Translations under genes and position numbers: made by a program
Origin: CAIWHR01 sp963726765
GTDB lineage: Bacteria > Pseudomonadota > Gammaproteobacteria > Burkholderiales > Casimicrobiaceae
Direction of reading: 5' to 3'
Assembly: GCA_963726765.1 (NCBI GenBank)
Contig: CAVSDH010000005.1
Location: forward strand, 260,900-324,899
DNA length: 64,000 nucleotides
Notes under the pieces: generated by a model
Database searches by the model: none
What the model saw: only the letters and a program-made list of their open reading frames with translations
What the model was told of the DNA's origin: nothing
Part shown: positions 17,612 to 25,418 of the stretch, piece after piece
Layout: each line of letters opens with the position of its first letter
Numbering within the stretch: the stretch's first letter is position 1

Positions 17612-18349
17612 TCAAGGCGCTGGCACCACCTTGTAGAAAACCCCGTTCGCGCCGTACGCCGGCTGGAACCACGTGTTGCCGTTCAGGTAGTAGGTCGCCC
17701 CGTTCTTGTCGATGGTCATCGAACCCGTCGGTAGACTCGCGTAGTTGATGCCCGTCACATACGTCTCACCTGCCGGTGCGCTTGCAAGGGTTGCGCCCGT
17801 GGCGACGCCGGCGGTGTACGCGGCGCCTGTCGCTGCTGCCGTGCTTGCGCTGCCGGCGGCGACGCCTGCGGAGTACGCGCTCGATGTCGCTGCTGCCGAG
17901 TTGGCAGACGCCGCAGCAGCACCCAGGGTCGCGCCGACGATTGCACCTGCGGCGGCCGCGCAGCCGTAGCATCCCGACGAGTAGTACGGCACCGCGACCG
18001 GCGGGTGGTAATACGGGTACGTCGGCGGATGGTAGTACGTCGCGCCGGACGGATACGTGTGATAGGCGCCGCTGCCGTAGCGGCCATACGTACTGCCGCC
18101 ATAGACATTCGTGTGTTCAGTGCCGCCATAATATGAATGGCTCGTGCTGCCGCCATAGGCGTTGGTGTGGGACGTGCCTTCGCCATAGGTATGCGACGAG
18201 CTGCCACCCCAGCGGTTCTCATGGCTCGTCGAGCCCCAGCTGTGGCTGGTGCTCCCGCCATAGCGGTTGGCGCTCGCCCACGCATGGGCGTCAGCCGCCT
18301 CCAAGGCAGCGATCATCAGGAACGCCGTACGCAAAATCACCGTGTTCAT
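17612..18349 (-). CDS. Exported Gly/Ser/Tyr-rich repeat protein
   Basis: This 245-residue secreted protein has a signal peptide of about 22 residues. Residues 31-100 are four tandem copies of an about 18-residue unit beginning GGST and containing TSHTNxY. A Tyr/Pro segment (YYHPPTYPYYHPP) and a Cys pair follow, then an Ala/Gly-rich segment with glycine-zipper character (AAGAIVGATLGAAAASA) that could insert in or associate with a membrane. The C-terminal 50 residues (GINYASLPTGSMTIDKNGATYYLNG...WFQPAYG) look like a small folded domain related to DUF6515-like proteins. The ATG at 18349 has GAGG upstream; an ATG at 18364 overlapping the previous stop is an alternative. Function is unknown. Confidence 0.72.
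   Translation of the reverse strand: MNTVILRTAFLMIAALEAADAHAWASANRYGGSTSHSWGSTSHENRWGGSSSHTYGEGTSHTNAYGGSTSHSYYGGTEHTNVYGGSTYGRYGSGAYHTYPSGATYYHPPTYPYYHPPVAVPYYSSGCYGCAAAAGAIVGATLGAAAASANSAAATSSAYSAGVAAGSASTAAATGAAYTAGVATGATLASAPAGETYVTGINYASLPTGSMTIDKNGATYYLNGNTWFQPAYGANGVFYKVVPAP
18050..18259 (-). repeat. Four tandem repeats of about 54 bp within the Gly/Ser-rich gene
   Basis: In the protein, units start at residues 31, 48, 66 and 84, each with GGS[TS] and three of them with [TE]xHTNxY-like ends. Unit lengths are 17, 18, 18 and about 17 residues. The pattern suggests duplication and could vary in copy number between strains. Confidence 0.7.
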
Positions 18350-18360
18350 GGCACGCGACC

Positions 18361-19293
18361 TCATTGGGATTTGGTTGTCGACCCGGACGGCGAGGGCTTG
18401 GCCTGCGTCCTCTTGGCCGGCGGCTTGGCGCTCACGGGCGGGATACCGGCCGGACTGGCGAACGCGATGCGTTTCGCGGATTGGGCCTTCTGCGACACGA
18501 ACGCGTCTGGCGCCAGCGCACCGTCCAACTGCCAATTCGACAAGTCCATCTGATGGCCGAGGGCGTAGGGATCCGTCCGGTACACGGCGCGGATGCGCCG
18601 CGGCAGCTTGTCGTCGGCGCCGATCCACATCTGCAGGAATACGTCGTCGCTGGCCCACGCCACCATGTCGGTCCGGGTCCCGCCAACGAGGTCCGACTGT
18701 CCAATGGTGAACGCGAGCATCGCCCCATCTGTCAGCGCCGCAAAGGGATCAGCGACGACCAGATCGGTGAATGGATAGTAGATTGCCGCTTTCTCGAAGG
18801 CCGCCCGCAGGGTTGCGTCGATCGTCGGCGGCGCATCGCCAACGGCGACCAGGTTCTCGGCCGGTGCGTAGGCCAGCATCGCCTTGCCATCGTAGTAGAA
18901 CTCCGACGCCGGACCGTCGCCGGGCATGATGACCCGGAGCTTGTCCGGCCGCACCATGGCCACGTCGTAGCGCGACGTGTAGACAATCGGCGGGCCGAGC
19001 TTGCTCGGATATTCATAGCTCACGGTGGCGGTGAACGACATGGACTTGGCCGCTGCAAGCTTGGTGCCTGTCGCTTTTAGGAGATCCATCGCCCTCGGCT
19101 CCAACACAAGTCGGAACTCCGGCGGCGTGTACTTCATCGCGGGCTTCGATGCTTTTGGCGCCTTTGGCGGAAGTGTCGCGGTCTTTGCGTCTGGCGCAGA
19201 CGATTGCGCGCCCGCACCACACGTCAGCGCCATACCGACGACCATCGCCACCACTCTGCCACATCGTGCGCCCCTGGAATTTCCGTTCTTCAT
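18361..19293 (-). CDS. Periplasmic DUF2092-family protein
   Basis: This is a 310-residue exported protein. The N-terminal signal (VVAMVVGMALTCGAGA) precedes a Pro/Lys-rich linker and a DUF2092 core. That core resembles LolA/LolB-like beta structures: the patterns MSFTATVSYEY, VRPDKLRVIMPGDG and FYYDGKAMLAYAP are typical. A basic Ser/Pro-rich tail ends the protein. By fold it may bind a lipid or hydrophobic ligand; this is inference. It overlaps or abuts the repeat protein gene downstream and follows the 93-residue exported protein gene, forming part of a leftward envelope cluster. Confidence 0.78.
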   Translation of the reverse strand: MKNGNSRGARCGRVVAMVVGMALTCGAGAQSSAPDAKTATLPPKAPKASKPAMKYTPPEFRLVLEPRAMDLLKATGTKLAAAKSMSFTATVSYEYPSKLGPPIVYTSRYDVAMVRPDKLRVIMPGDGPASEFYYDGKAMLAYAPAENLVAVGDAPPTIDATLRAAFEKAAIYYPFTDLVVADPFAALTDGAMLAFTIGQSDLVGGTRTDMVAWASDDVFLQMWIGADDKLPRRIRAVYRTDPYALGHQMDLSNWQLDGALAPDAFVSQKAQSAKRIAFASPAGIPPVSAKPPAKRTQAKPSPSGSTTKSQ

Positions 19294-19318
19294 GTTCAGC
19301 CTCGCCGCAACGCGTTCT

Positions 19319-19600
19319 TCAGGGGATCATCCCGCATTCGAACATCTTGTTCGCGATCGGCCCGGCGACCTTGTTGATGAACACGGTGCGCATCTGCGGG
19401 TCGCTTTGCAGGAGGCCGATGACGCGCTGCTCTTCCATCGACTTTGGCTCACCCTTCTTTTGCCACAGTTGCTCGCAGGACGAGCTTTGGTACTTCTGGA
19501 CGACCCTGTCGGCCACCATGTCCAGAATCGGATACTGCGCATACGTGATGCCCGCGATGGCACACAAGCCAACAGCAATCAGAGTGAGTCGCTTGTTCAT
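19319..19600 (-). CDS. Small exported protein
   Basis: These 93 residues begin with a clear signal peptide (residues 1-21, ending TYAQ). The mature 72 residues are helical with two cysteines (SSCEQLW and MFECGMIP) that could form a disulfide. It is not assigned to a named family. It lies 25 bp upstream of the DUF2092 gene on the same strand and probably belongs to the same transcript. Confidence 0.7.
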   Translation of the reverse strand: MNKRLTLIAVGLCAIAGITYAQYPILDMVADRVVQKYQSSSCEQLWQKKGEPKSMEEQRVIGLLQSDPQMRTVFINKVAGPIANKMFECGMIP

Positions 19601-19697
19601 AATGGATTCCTTTGATGATCGGTTGGCATCTCAGTCACGCACACAAAACCACGACCGTCGTGCGGAGAGCCAACAGGCGACGGCATCTACTATTCGT

Positions 19698-20051
19698 CTA
19701 TGTTTTGGTCACCTGGTCACTTGTCACAGCCCGAGTTAGAAGTGCTGTAAGGATCGCGTGCAGGACGACCGCCGGCCACAGCAGAATGCCGGTAAAAGCG
19801 CCCACGAATCCGACGTAGGCTAGATAAAGCGTGACGAATCCGCTGTAGAGCAACATGCCAATCCGCGCCTTGCCCGGCCAGCAGGCGACCGCCAGCGCGA
19901 TCAGCGCGATGCCGGCCACGCGAGCGACGGGCACGGCGACGCCGGAGAGTTCCTCGCCTAACAACAACTGCCCGACAAGCGACGGAACGACCAGCAACGC
20001 GAGGCCGGTCACGGCTTCACCCACCGCGGCAATTGCCAGCGCCCGTCTCAT
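19698..20051 (-). CDS. Small integral membrane protein
   Basis: This 117-residue protein has four hydrophobic segments covering almost its whole length (ALAIAAVGEAVTGLALLVVP, VARVAGIALIALAVACW, MLLYSGFVTLYLAYVGFVG, ILLWPAVVLHAILTALL). No charged or catalytic motif stands out. The ATG at 20051 is used; a TTG at 20069 would add six residues. It sits between the barrel protein and the small exported protein in the same direction. Function is unknown. Confidence 0.66.
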   Translation of the reverse strand: MRRALAIAAVGEAVTGLALLVVPSLVGQLLLGEELSGVAVPVARVAGIALIALAVACWPGKARIGMLLYSGFVTLYLAYVGFVGAFTGILLWPAVVLHAILTALLTRAVTSDQVTKT

Positions 20052-20094
20052 CGCGCGGAACCGGAGCAACAGCCAGTCGTCATGGCTCCCGCCG

Positions 20095-20919
20095 CTATTT
20101 GGGAAACATCAACTGCACCTGCGCACGGATCTGCCAGTTCGCGCCGAAGTCCGGCTTCGCAACGTTGTAGTAGGCGGAAACTTGCGTATTCACCGGCAGC
20201 TTGCCGAAGTGAAAGATCTTGCCAACGCCGCCGCCCAGCGGCACCGTCCATTGCTGGCCGCTGTCGGCCTTCCAGTTCACCGTCAGGATCGGCGCCGACG
20301 TGAAATAAAAGCCATCGGGGAAGTTGTAATTGACGAACGGCTGGATCAGGCCGTTGTTGTACGCGCCACCCTGCTTGTCGCTGGTCAGCGACCAGATGTT
20401 GTTGGCGAGCACGCCATACACCCAAGGGTCGCCGTGCAGAATGCGCAAAACGACGGCCGTCGGACCCAGTCCCCAGTTCTTGTTGCCAAGTTGGTTCGTG
20501 TCGGTGGGCATCTGGGCAATCGCACCGGCGCCCCAGATCAGCCCACCTGGTCCTGGCTCGCTCGGGGAGAGGAATCCCGAGAGCTGCAAATCGCCCAAGC
20601 CGAATTCCGTGCCCTGTCCGGGCATGGATCCAGGCTGCCAGATCATCGGGATGATGGTGCGCGTGATCAGGTTCCAGTCCTTGTTCACCTCGATCGGATA
20701 GACCGGCTGGATGTTGAGGATATTCTGCGTCCCCTTCTCCGGCCCGACGTTGAGGTTCGTGTTGTTCTGAAACGGCACGCTGATCAGGTTGCCGACGGGG
20801 TTCTGCGCGAGTTTCGCCAATTCTTCGGCGCTCATCTCCGCCCGCGCGGACGCAGTGGCGACCAGCAACGCCGCGCAGAGGGTGGCAGCGAGCCATTTTG
20901 GTCTGACTTGAGGGTTCAT
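20095..20919 (-). CDS. Outer-membrane beta-barrel, neuromedin U-like family
   Basis: This 274-residue protein has a signal peptide of about 28 residues ending ARAE, followed by alternating hydrophobic/polar strands (PFQNNTNLNVGP, NLITRTIIPMIWQPG, LGDLQLSGFLSP, GLIWGAGAIAQMP, FYFTSAPILTVNW) and a C-terminal strand VQLMF-PK typical of barrels. Proteins of this kind are often labelled neuromedin U or transporter in databases, without proven function. Its position directly downstream of a secreted sulfatase suggests a role in passing the substrate or product through the outer membrane; this is inference. Confidence 0.74.
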   Translation of the reverse strand: MNPQVRPKWLAATLCAALLVATASARAEMSAEELAKLAQNPVGNLISVPFQNNTNLNVGPEKGTQNILNIQPVYPIEVNKDWNLITRTIIPMIWQPGSMPGQGTEFGLGDLQLSGFLSPSEPGPGGLIWGAGAIAQMPTDTNQLGNKNWGLGPTAVVLRILHGDPWVYGVLANNIWSLTSDKQGGAYNNGLIQPFVNYNFPDGFYFTSAPILTVNWKADSGQQWTVPLGGGVGKIFHFGKLPVNTQVSAYYNVAKPDFGANWQIRAQVQLMFPK

Positions 20920-21038
20920 AAGTCACGAGATGATGTGGTTAACGTCGAGAGATTGATGCCGGCTGCAGACTGCCCTCAATGGAGGTCCGTGTCGTTGAAG
21001 CACTCGGTCCCCGACACGGCGATCGCGCAATTCCCGTG

Positions 21039-23546
21039 CTACAACTCATCGCGCGCCCGAGCGAGAGCCCTGTGCACCACCTCCTGCTCCTCGGCGGTCA
21101 GCTTTTCGTCACCGAGGTTGAAGGTCACCTTGTTGATCTTCCCGGTGAACTTGAACGGTGTGTCGTAGCGGTACTCGATGAGCGCCAGCGGCGTGCGGGT
21201 GTCCTGGCCGATGTCGAAGGTTTCGTCCTCCGGGAACGTGATCGGAGTGCCGTGTTCGATGGAGTTCCTTGCCACTTCCTTGCCGTCCACGGAGAGCACC
21301 CCCGTCCCACCCTTGCCGAGTCCCGGGCCATCGGACTTGAAGTCGAAGACGATGGTGTGCTTGCCGGCGCTCAACTCGGGCCCCTCCCACGTCGTGCGCT
21401 TCAAGTCGAGCAGGTTGTAGAGGAACACCGGCTTGCCCCGTCCGACTCCGAACTCGCCCTTGCTCAGAAAGAGGCCGTAACCGCCGAAGCGTCCGCCATC
21501 GGTGACGATCATGCCTTCCGCGCCCCCTTCGGGGATCGTGACCTCGGCGGTGATCGTGTACGACTTGTTCAGGATGCTCGGCGCGCCGCTGTTGGGGGTG
21601 CTGATCGGTTCGCCCGAATAGGTGAAGACCTTTCGACCCCCGGTAAGGTTCGGGCGCGGCGAGTTCCAGCGCAGAAGTGACGTGTTGTCGAGCGGGAGCA
21701 CGTCGAATTTCTTCGCCTCGGCGTAGAAGAGGTCCTGCATCTGCTTCAACTTCTCCGGCATCTTTGCAGCCAGGTCGTTGTTCTCGGTGGGATCCACCGA
21801 TTGCAGATCACCGACGTTGTAAAGCTCCCAGTTGTACCCCGTGATCACGTCGGGTGCCGGTTTGGTGCTCAGCTCCCACGGGATCGTCGCCGGCGTCGTC
21901 GCCGCGATCCAGCCGTCGTGATAGATGGCGCGGTTGCCCAGCATCTCGAAATACTGCGTCATGTGCTTGGTCGGGGCGTTGGCGCCCGCCCTTCTCCACG
22001 TGTACGCCATGCTCACGCCGTCCATCGGACGTTGCTTGATGCCATCGACAGTATCCGGCAACGGGATGCCGGTCGCTTCGAGGATCGTCGGCGCAATGTC
22101 GATGAGGTGGCTAAATTGGCGGCGGATGCCGCCCGGTTCGTCAATATGGCCGGGCCACGACACGGCCACGCCCTGTGCCGTGCCGCCGTAGTGCGACGCC
22201 ACCTGCTTCGTCCATTTGAACGGCGTATCCATCGCCCACGACCAAGGCGCCGCGAAGTGCGGGAAAGTCCGTTCCGATCCCCAGAACGGGTACCAGAGGA
22301 ACTGGTCCTTGACCGGCACGGGAACGCCATTGAAGGTGGTGAACTCGTTCGGCGTGCCGTTCAGCATTCCTTCGGCGCTGGCGCCGTTGTCGCCGGCGAT
22401 GTAGATGATCAGCGTGTTGTCGAGCTGGCCCATGTCCTCGACCGCCTGGATCACGCGGCCGATCTCGTGGTCGGTGTAGGCGAGGTAGGCGCCGTACACG
22501 TCGGCCTGCTTGATGAAGAGCGTTTTCTCTTCGCGGCTCAGCGAATCCCACTCGGGCAGGTCCTTCGGCCACGGGGTGAGTTGGGCGTTGGGAGGCATGA
22601 TGCCCAGCCGCTTCTGGTTGGCGAAGATGGTCTCGCGCACCTTGTTCCAGCCGGCGTCGAACAGATGCATATCGCCGATCTTCTTGATCCACTCCGGCGT
22701 TGGGTGATGCGGGGAGTGCGTGCCGCCCGGCACGTAGTAGACGAGGAACGGCTTGTCGGGCGCGACCTCCTTCAACTCCTTCATGTAATGGATCGCCTCG
22801 TCGGCCATCGCCGTGGTCAGGTTCCAGCCCGGATTGCCCTGGAAGGGGAAGATGGCCGTCGTGTTGCGGAACAGGTTCGGCTGCCACTGGCTGGTGTCGC
22901 CGCCGACGAAGCCGTAGAAGTACTCGAAGCCCATCCCGTTCGGCCACTGCTCGAACGGCCCGGCCGAGGTCGCCTGATAGAAAGGCGTGTTGTGGTTCTT
23001 GCCGAACCACGAGGTCGCGTACCCGTTGTCCCTCAGGATGGCGCCGATGGTGCCGTTCTCCTTCCGGATGACTGAGTCGTACCCTGGGAATCCCGTCGCG
23101 ATCTCGCCCACCACCCCGAAGCCGGCGACGTGGTGATTGCGTCCCGTGATCAGCGCTGCGCGCGATGGCGAGCAAAGCGACGTGGAGTGGAAGTTCGTGT
23201 ACCTCAGCCCGGCCTTCGCGATGCGGTCCATCGCCGGGGTCGGAACGACGCCGCCGAACGTGCCTGGCGCGCCGAAGCCGCTGTCGTCCGTCATGATCAG
23301 GAGAACGTTGGGTGCACCTTTCGGCGGTACGACGCGCGGCGCCCACCACTGTTTCGATTCCGAGGCCTTTTCCTTGATCACCCCCCCGAACTTGGGGTCG
23401 GGCGGCGGCAACTGCTTGCCGTCGAGGGTCGTCGTGGCGTTCGGCGAACCCAGCACCCCGGTCACCTGCTGGGCCGAGGCCGATCCCAGGCATGAGGCCA
23501 TTGCGAACACCGAGGTCAGCAAATTGAATACGTGGCGTGCATTCAT
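21039..23546 (-). CDS. Secreted arylsulfatase (formylglycine type)
   Basis: This 835-residue sulfatase (PF00884) hydrolyses sulfate esters. The signal peptide ends near residue 25 (SASAQ). The metal-binding Asp87-Asp88 lie in VLLIMTDDSGFG. The active-site motif CSPSR begins at Cys125 and continues AALITGR, so Cys125 should be converted to formylglycine by a maturase, which is not in the window. Later motifs GTHSPHHP, YIAGDNGAS and SHYGGTAQGVAV are also intact. Residues about 600-835 form a beta-rich C-terminal extension, long for the family, resembling a laminin-G-like fold. The gene leads the leftward cluster together with the barrel and DUF2092 genes. Confidence 0.92.
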   Translation of the reverse strand: MNARHVFNLLTSVFAMASCLGSASAQQVTGVLGSPNATTTLDGKQLPPPDPKFGGVIKEKASESKQWWAPRVVPPKGAPNVLLIMTDDSGFGAPGTFGGVVPTPAMDRIAKAGLRYTNFHSTSLCSPSRAALITGRNHHVAGFGVVGEIATGFPGYDSVIRKENGTIGAILRDNGYATSWFGKNHNTPFYQATSAGPFEQWPNGMGFEYFYGFVGGDTSQWQPNLFRNTTAIFPFQGNPGWNLTTAMADEAIHYMKELKEVAPDKPFLVYYVPGGTHSPHHPTPEWIKKIGDMHLFDAGWNKVRETIFANQKRLGIMPPNAQLTPWPKDLPEWDSLSREEKTLFIKQADVYGAYLAYTDHEIGRVIQAVEDMGQLDNTLIIYIAGDNGASAEGMLNGTPNEFTTFNGVPVPVKDQFLWYPFWGSERTFPHFAAPWSWAMDTPFKWTKQVASHYGGTAQGVAVSWPGHIDEPGGIRRQFSHLIDIAPTILEATGIPLPDTVDGIKQRPMDGVSMAYTWRRAGANAPTKHMTQYFEMLGNRAIYHDGWIAATTPATIPWELSTKPAPDVITGYNWELYNVGDLQSVDPTENNDLAAKMPEKLKQMQDLFYAEAKKFDVLPLDNTSLLRWNSPRPNLTGGRKVFTYSGEPISTPNSGAPSILNKSYTITAEVTIPEGGAEGMIVTDGGRFGGYGLFLSKGEFGVGRGKPVFLYNLLDLKRTTWEGPELSAGKHTIVFDFKSDGPGLGKGGTGVLSVDGKEVARNSIEHGTPITFPEDETFDIGQDTRTPLALIEYRYDTPFKFTGKINKVTFNLGDEKLTAEEQEVVHRALARARDEL

Positions 23547-23622
23547 CGAGTCTCTCCCACAGTGTCCGTCGTTCGTGTCACGTCGAGTTCGATTTCGTGA
23601 CTTGGCTATCGAAGCAACCGAA

Positions 23623-24252
23623 TCAATTCAGATCGCCGTCTTTGAAGAATTTCGTCCCTCCGACCGTAAGCGTTGCCGCAAGGCCGGTCTGTGTCAATTG
23701 GTAGAGGTACACGCCGGGCGACACGGCTGCCGCGCCGCTGAACATGCCCCCCTGGCCGCCCGCCATGGCCGACAGATTGACCTGGCCCCCGAACTCCCAG
23801 CCCTGGCTGATGAAGTTCTTCAGCGCCGATTCGTTGGCAAAGACGAAGATCAGACGATTCTGGTTCACACCGAAACCCAGGCCGCCCTGCACCTGCAGCA
23901 TCTTCATGAAGGTCTGGCGACCGGTACGAAGGTTGACGACCATGCCCTTGCCAGTGGTGCCCCCGGCGAAGAAGAGCTTGACCCCGAATGTGCTGAACAC
24001 GGCATAGCCGGCTGAACGCTCGATGGTCCGGTGGGTGCCAGGCGCGATCTCGTAGAGCGAGGCAAGCGCGTCCTGCGACATCTCCCGCACCTGCTGCCTC
24101 GCCTGAATGATCTTGGCTTCGCTCGGCACACCTGCGGGGAGCGCCTCCTGCACGTCCTTGAGCGGATCCCAGGAAAAGATCTGCGCCGCGACCGGAGGCG
24201 CAACCAGGCACATCGATACCGCAACCGCCGCAAGACATTTCTTCGCGCTCAT
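23623..24252 (-). CDS. SYLF/YSC84-domain lipid-binding protein
   Basis: These 209 residues comprise a signal peptide (1-23) and a SYLF (Ysc84 actin/lipid-binding) domain. Signature stretches are SAGYAVFSTFGVKLFFAGG, GGLGFGVNQNRLIFVFAN and GWEFGGQVNLSAM. In bacteria this family is periplasmic or surface-associated and binds phosphoinositide-like lipids in vitro; the physiological role is unsettled. A strong GAGGAGAGG precedes the ATG. The gene lies between the two-component genes and the sulfatase, on the same strand. Confidence 0.88.
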   Translation of the reverse strand: MSAKKCLAAVAVSMCLVAPPVAAQIFSWDPLKDVQEALPAGVPSEAKIIQARQQVREMSQDALASLYEIAPGTHRTIERSAGYAVFSTFGVKLFFAGGTTGKGMVVNLRTGRQTFMKMLQVQGGLGFGVNQNRLIFVFANESALKNFISQGWEFGGQVNLSAMAGGQGGMFSGAAAVSPGVYLYQLTQTGLAATLTVGGTKFFKDGDLN

Positions 24253-24314
24253 GGCGCCTCTCCTCACTCCGATGGCACGTTTCGTGGAAATCGACATCAT
24301 CCGCATTACCGAGA

Positions 24315-24695
24315 TCAAGGTGACACACCACCGATGGCGTCGCCGATCGCCGCAAGCAACGCCTCGTCGTTGATGGGCTTGCGGAGATAGACCTTCGCGC
24401 CCATTTGAACGGCCCGCGCCTGCGATTCGGGAGTGTCGTGTCCGGTCATGACAACGACAGGCACAGCCGGATGACCCCTCGCGAGCGCACCTTGGACGTC
24501 GAACCCGCTCATTTCCGGCATGTGAAGGTCGAGCACGACGCAGTCCGGTTCGTGGTCCTGAACAGAGCGCAGGAACTCCGCGCCCGATGCGAACGTCTCG
24601 ACGGCAAAACCCGCGGAGGAAACGAGCCGCGTCAACGCGACGCGCACGTCTGCATCGTCGTCCACCACGGCCAGCAGCGGCGCGTCTTTTGCCAT
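24315..24695 (-). CDS. Single-domain response regulator (CheY-like receiver)
   Basis: This 126-residue receiver domain has no output domain. The acidic pocket is VVDDDADV, the phosphoacceptor Asp56 lies in VVLDLHMPEM, the Thr is in VVMTGHD, and the Lys is in VYLRKPI. It would relay or sink phosphate from a kinase, most likely the histidine kinase encoded two genes upstream. The following SYLF gene starts 63 bp downstream. Confidence 0.9.
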   Translation of the reverse strand: MAKDAPLLAVVDDDADVRVALTRLVSSAGFAVETFASGAEFLRSVQDHEPDCVVLDLHMPEMSGFDVQGALARGHPAVPVVVMTGHDTPESQARAVQMGAKVYLRKPINDEALLAAIGDAIGGVSP

Positions 24696-24783
24696 CTTGA
24701 TCCCACGCTATCAAGCGGCGGCGACCGAGGAAACTGGACCTTGGTCCAGGCATTGAAGGCGGTCCGGGCGAGGTAACGCCGTC

Positions 24784-25413
24784 TCAGGTCCTCGGTATCG
24801 CGCCGACCCCAGCGCGTTCCGCCAGCTTCACCAGATCGGCAACGACCCGCACGCCCATCTTGCGCATCAGGTTGCCGCGGTGGTACTTGATCGTCTTCTC
24901 GGTCGTGCCCAGCTCGGCGGCGATCTGCTTGTTCAGCCTTCCAGCAACGATCAACTCGAGAACCTGTCGTTCACGCTCGGTAAGCAACGCAAGGCATTTC
25001 GCGACGCGCTCTCGCTCCATGTGCGCGGGGCGCAACACCCGATCCTTGGCCAGCGCTTCGTGAATGGCGGCAATCAGCGCAGTGTCGTCTATCGGCTTGG
25101 TGAGGAAGTCCGCCGCCCCACGCTTCATCGCCTTAACGCTCGCCGCGATGTCGCCACGGCCGGTGAGAAAGACGATTGGCAGCACGCTCGCCCGTTGTTC
25201 CAGCGCCCGCTGCACATCGAGACCGTTCAAGCCAGGCAGCGCGAGGTCGAGCACGAGGCAACCCGGATCGTTCCGGTCGTAGCTTTCGAGAAACCGGTGC
25301 GGCGAGGAGAACGTCGCAACGTTCAGTCCAATGGATTCAAGCAGTCGTTCGATGGCCTTCAACACGTCAGGATCATCGTCGACTACGTACACCGTTGGCG
25401 CCGGCTCTCCCAT
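24784..25413 (-). CDS. FixJ/NarL-type response regulator
   Basis: This 209-residue transcription factor has an N-terminal receiver (VVDDDPDV, phosphoacceptor Asp56 in LVLDLALPG, Thr in FLTGRGD, Lys in FLTKPI) and a C-terminal LuxR helix-turn-helix (LTERERQVLELIVAGRLNKQIAAELGTTEKTIKYHR, about residues 142-178). The second turn residues TIKYHRGNLMRKMGV match the FixJ/TodT style. Its start is only 5 bp after the kinase stop, so the pair is co-translated. Likely targets are the neighbouring envelope genes, but no binding site is identified. Confidence 0.92.
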   Translation of the reverse strand: MGEPAPTVYVVDDDPDVLKAIERLLESIGLNVATFSSPHRFLESYDRNDPGCLVLDLALPGLNGLDVQRALEQRASVLPIVFLTGRGDIAASVKAMKRGAADFLTKPIDDTALIAAIHEALAKDRVLRPAHMERERVAKCLALLTERERQVLELIVAGRLNKQIAAELGTTEKTIKYHRGNLMRKMGVRVVADLVKLAERAGVGAIPRT

Positions 25414-25418
25414 GGAAG

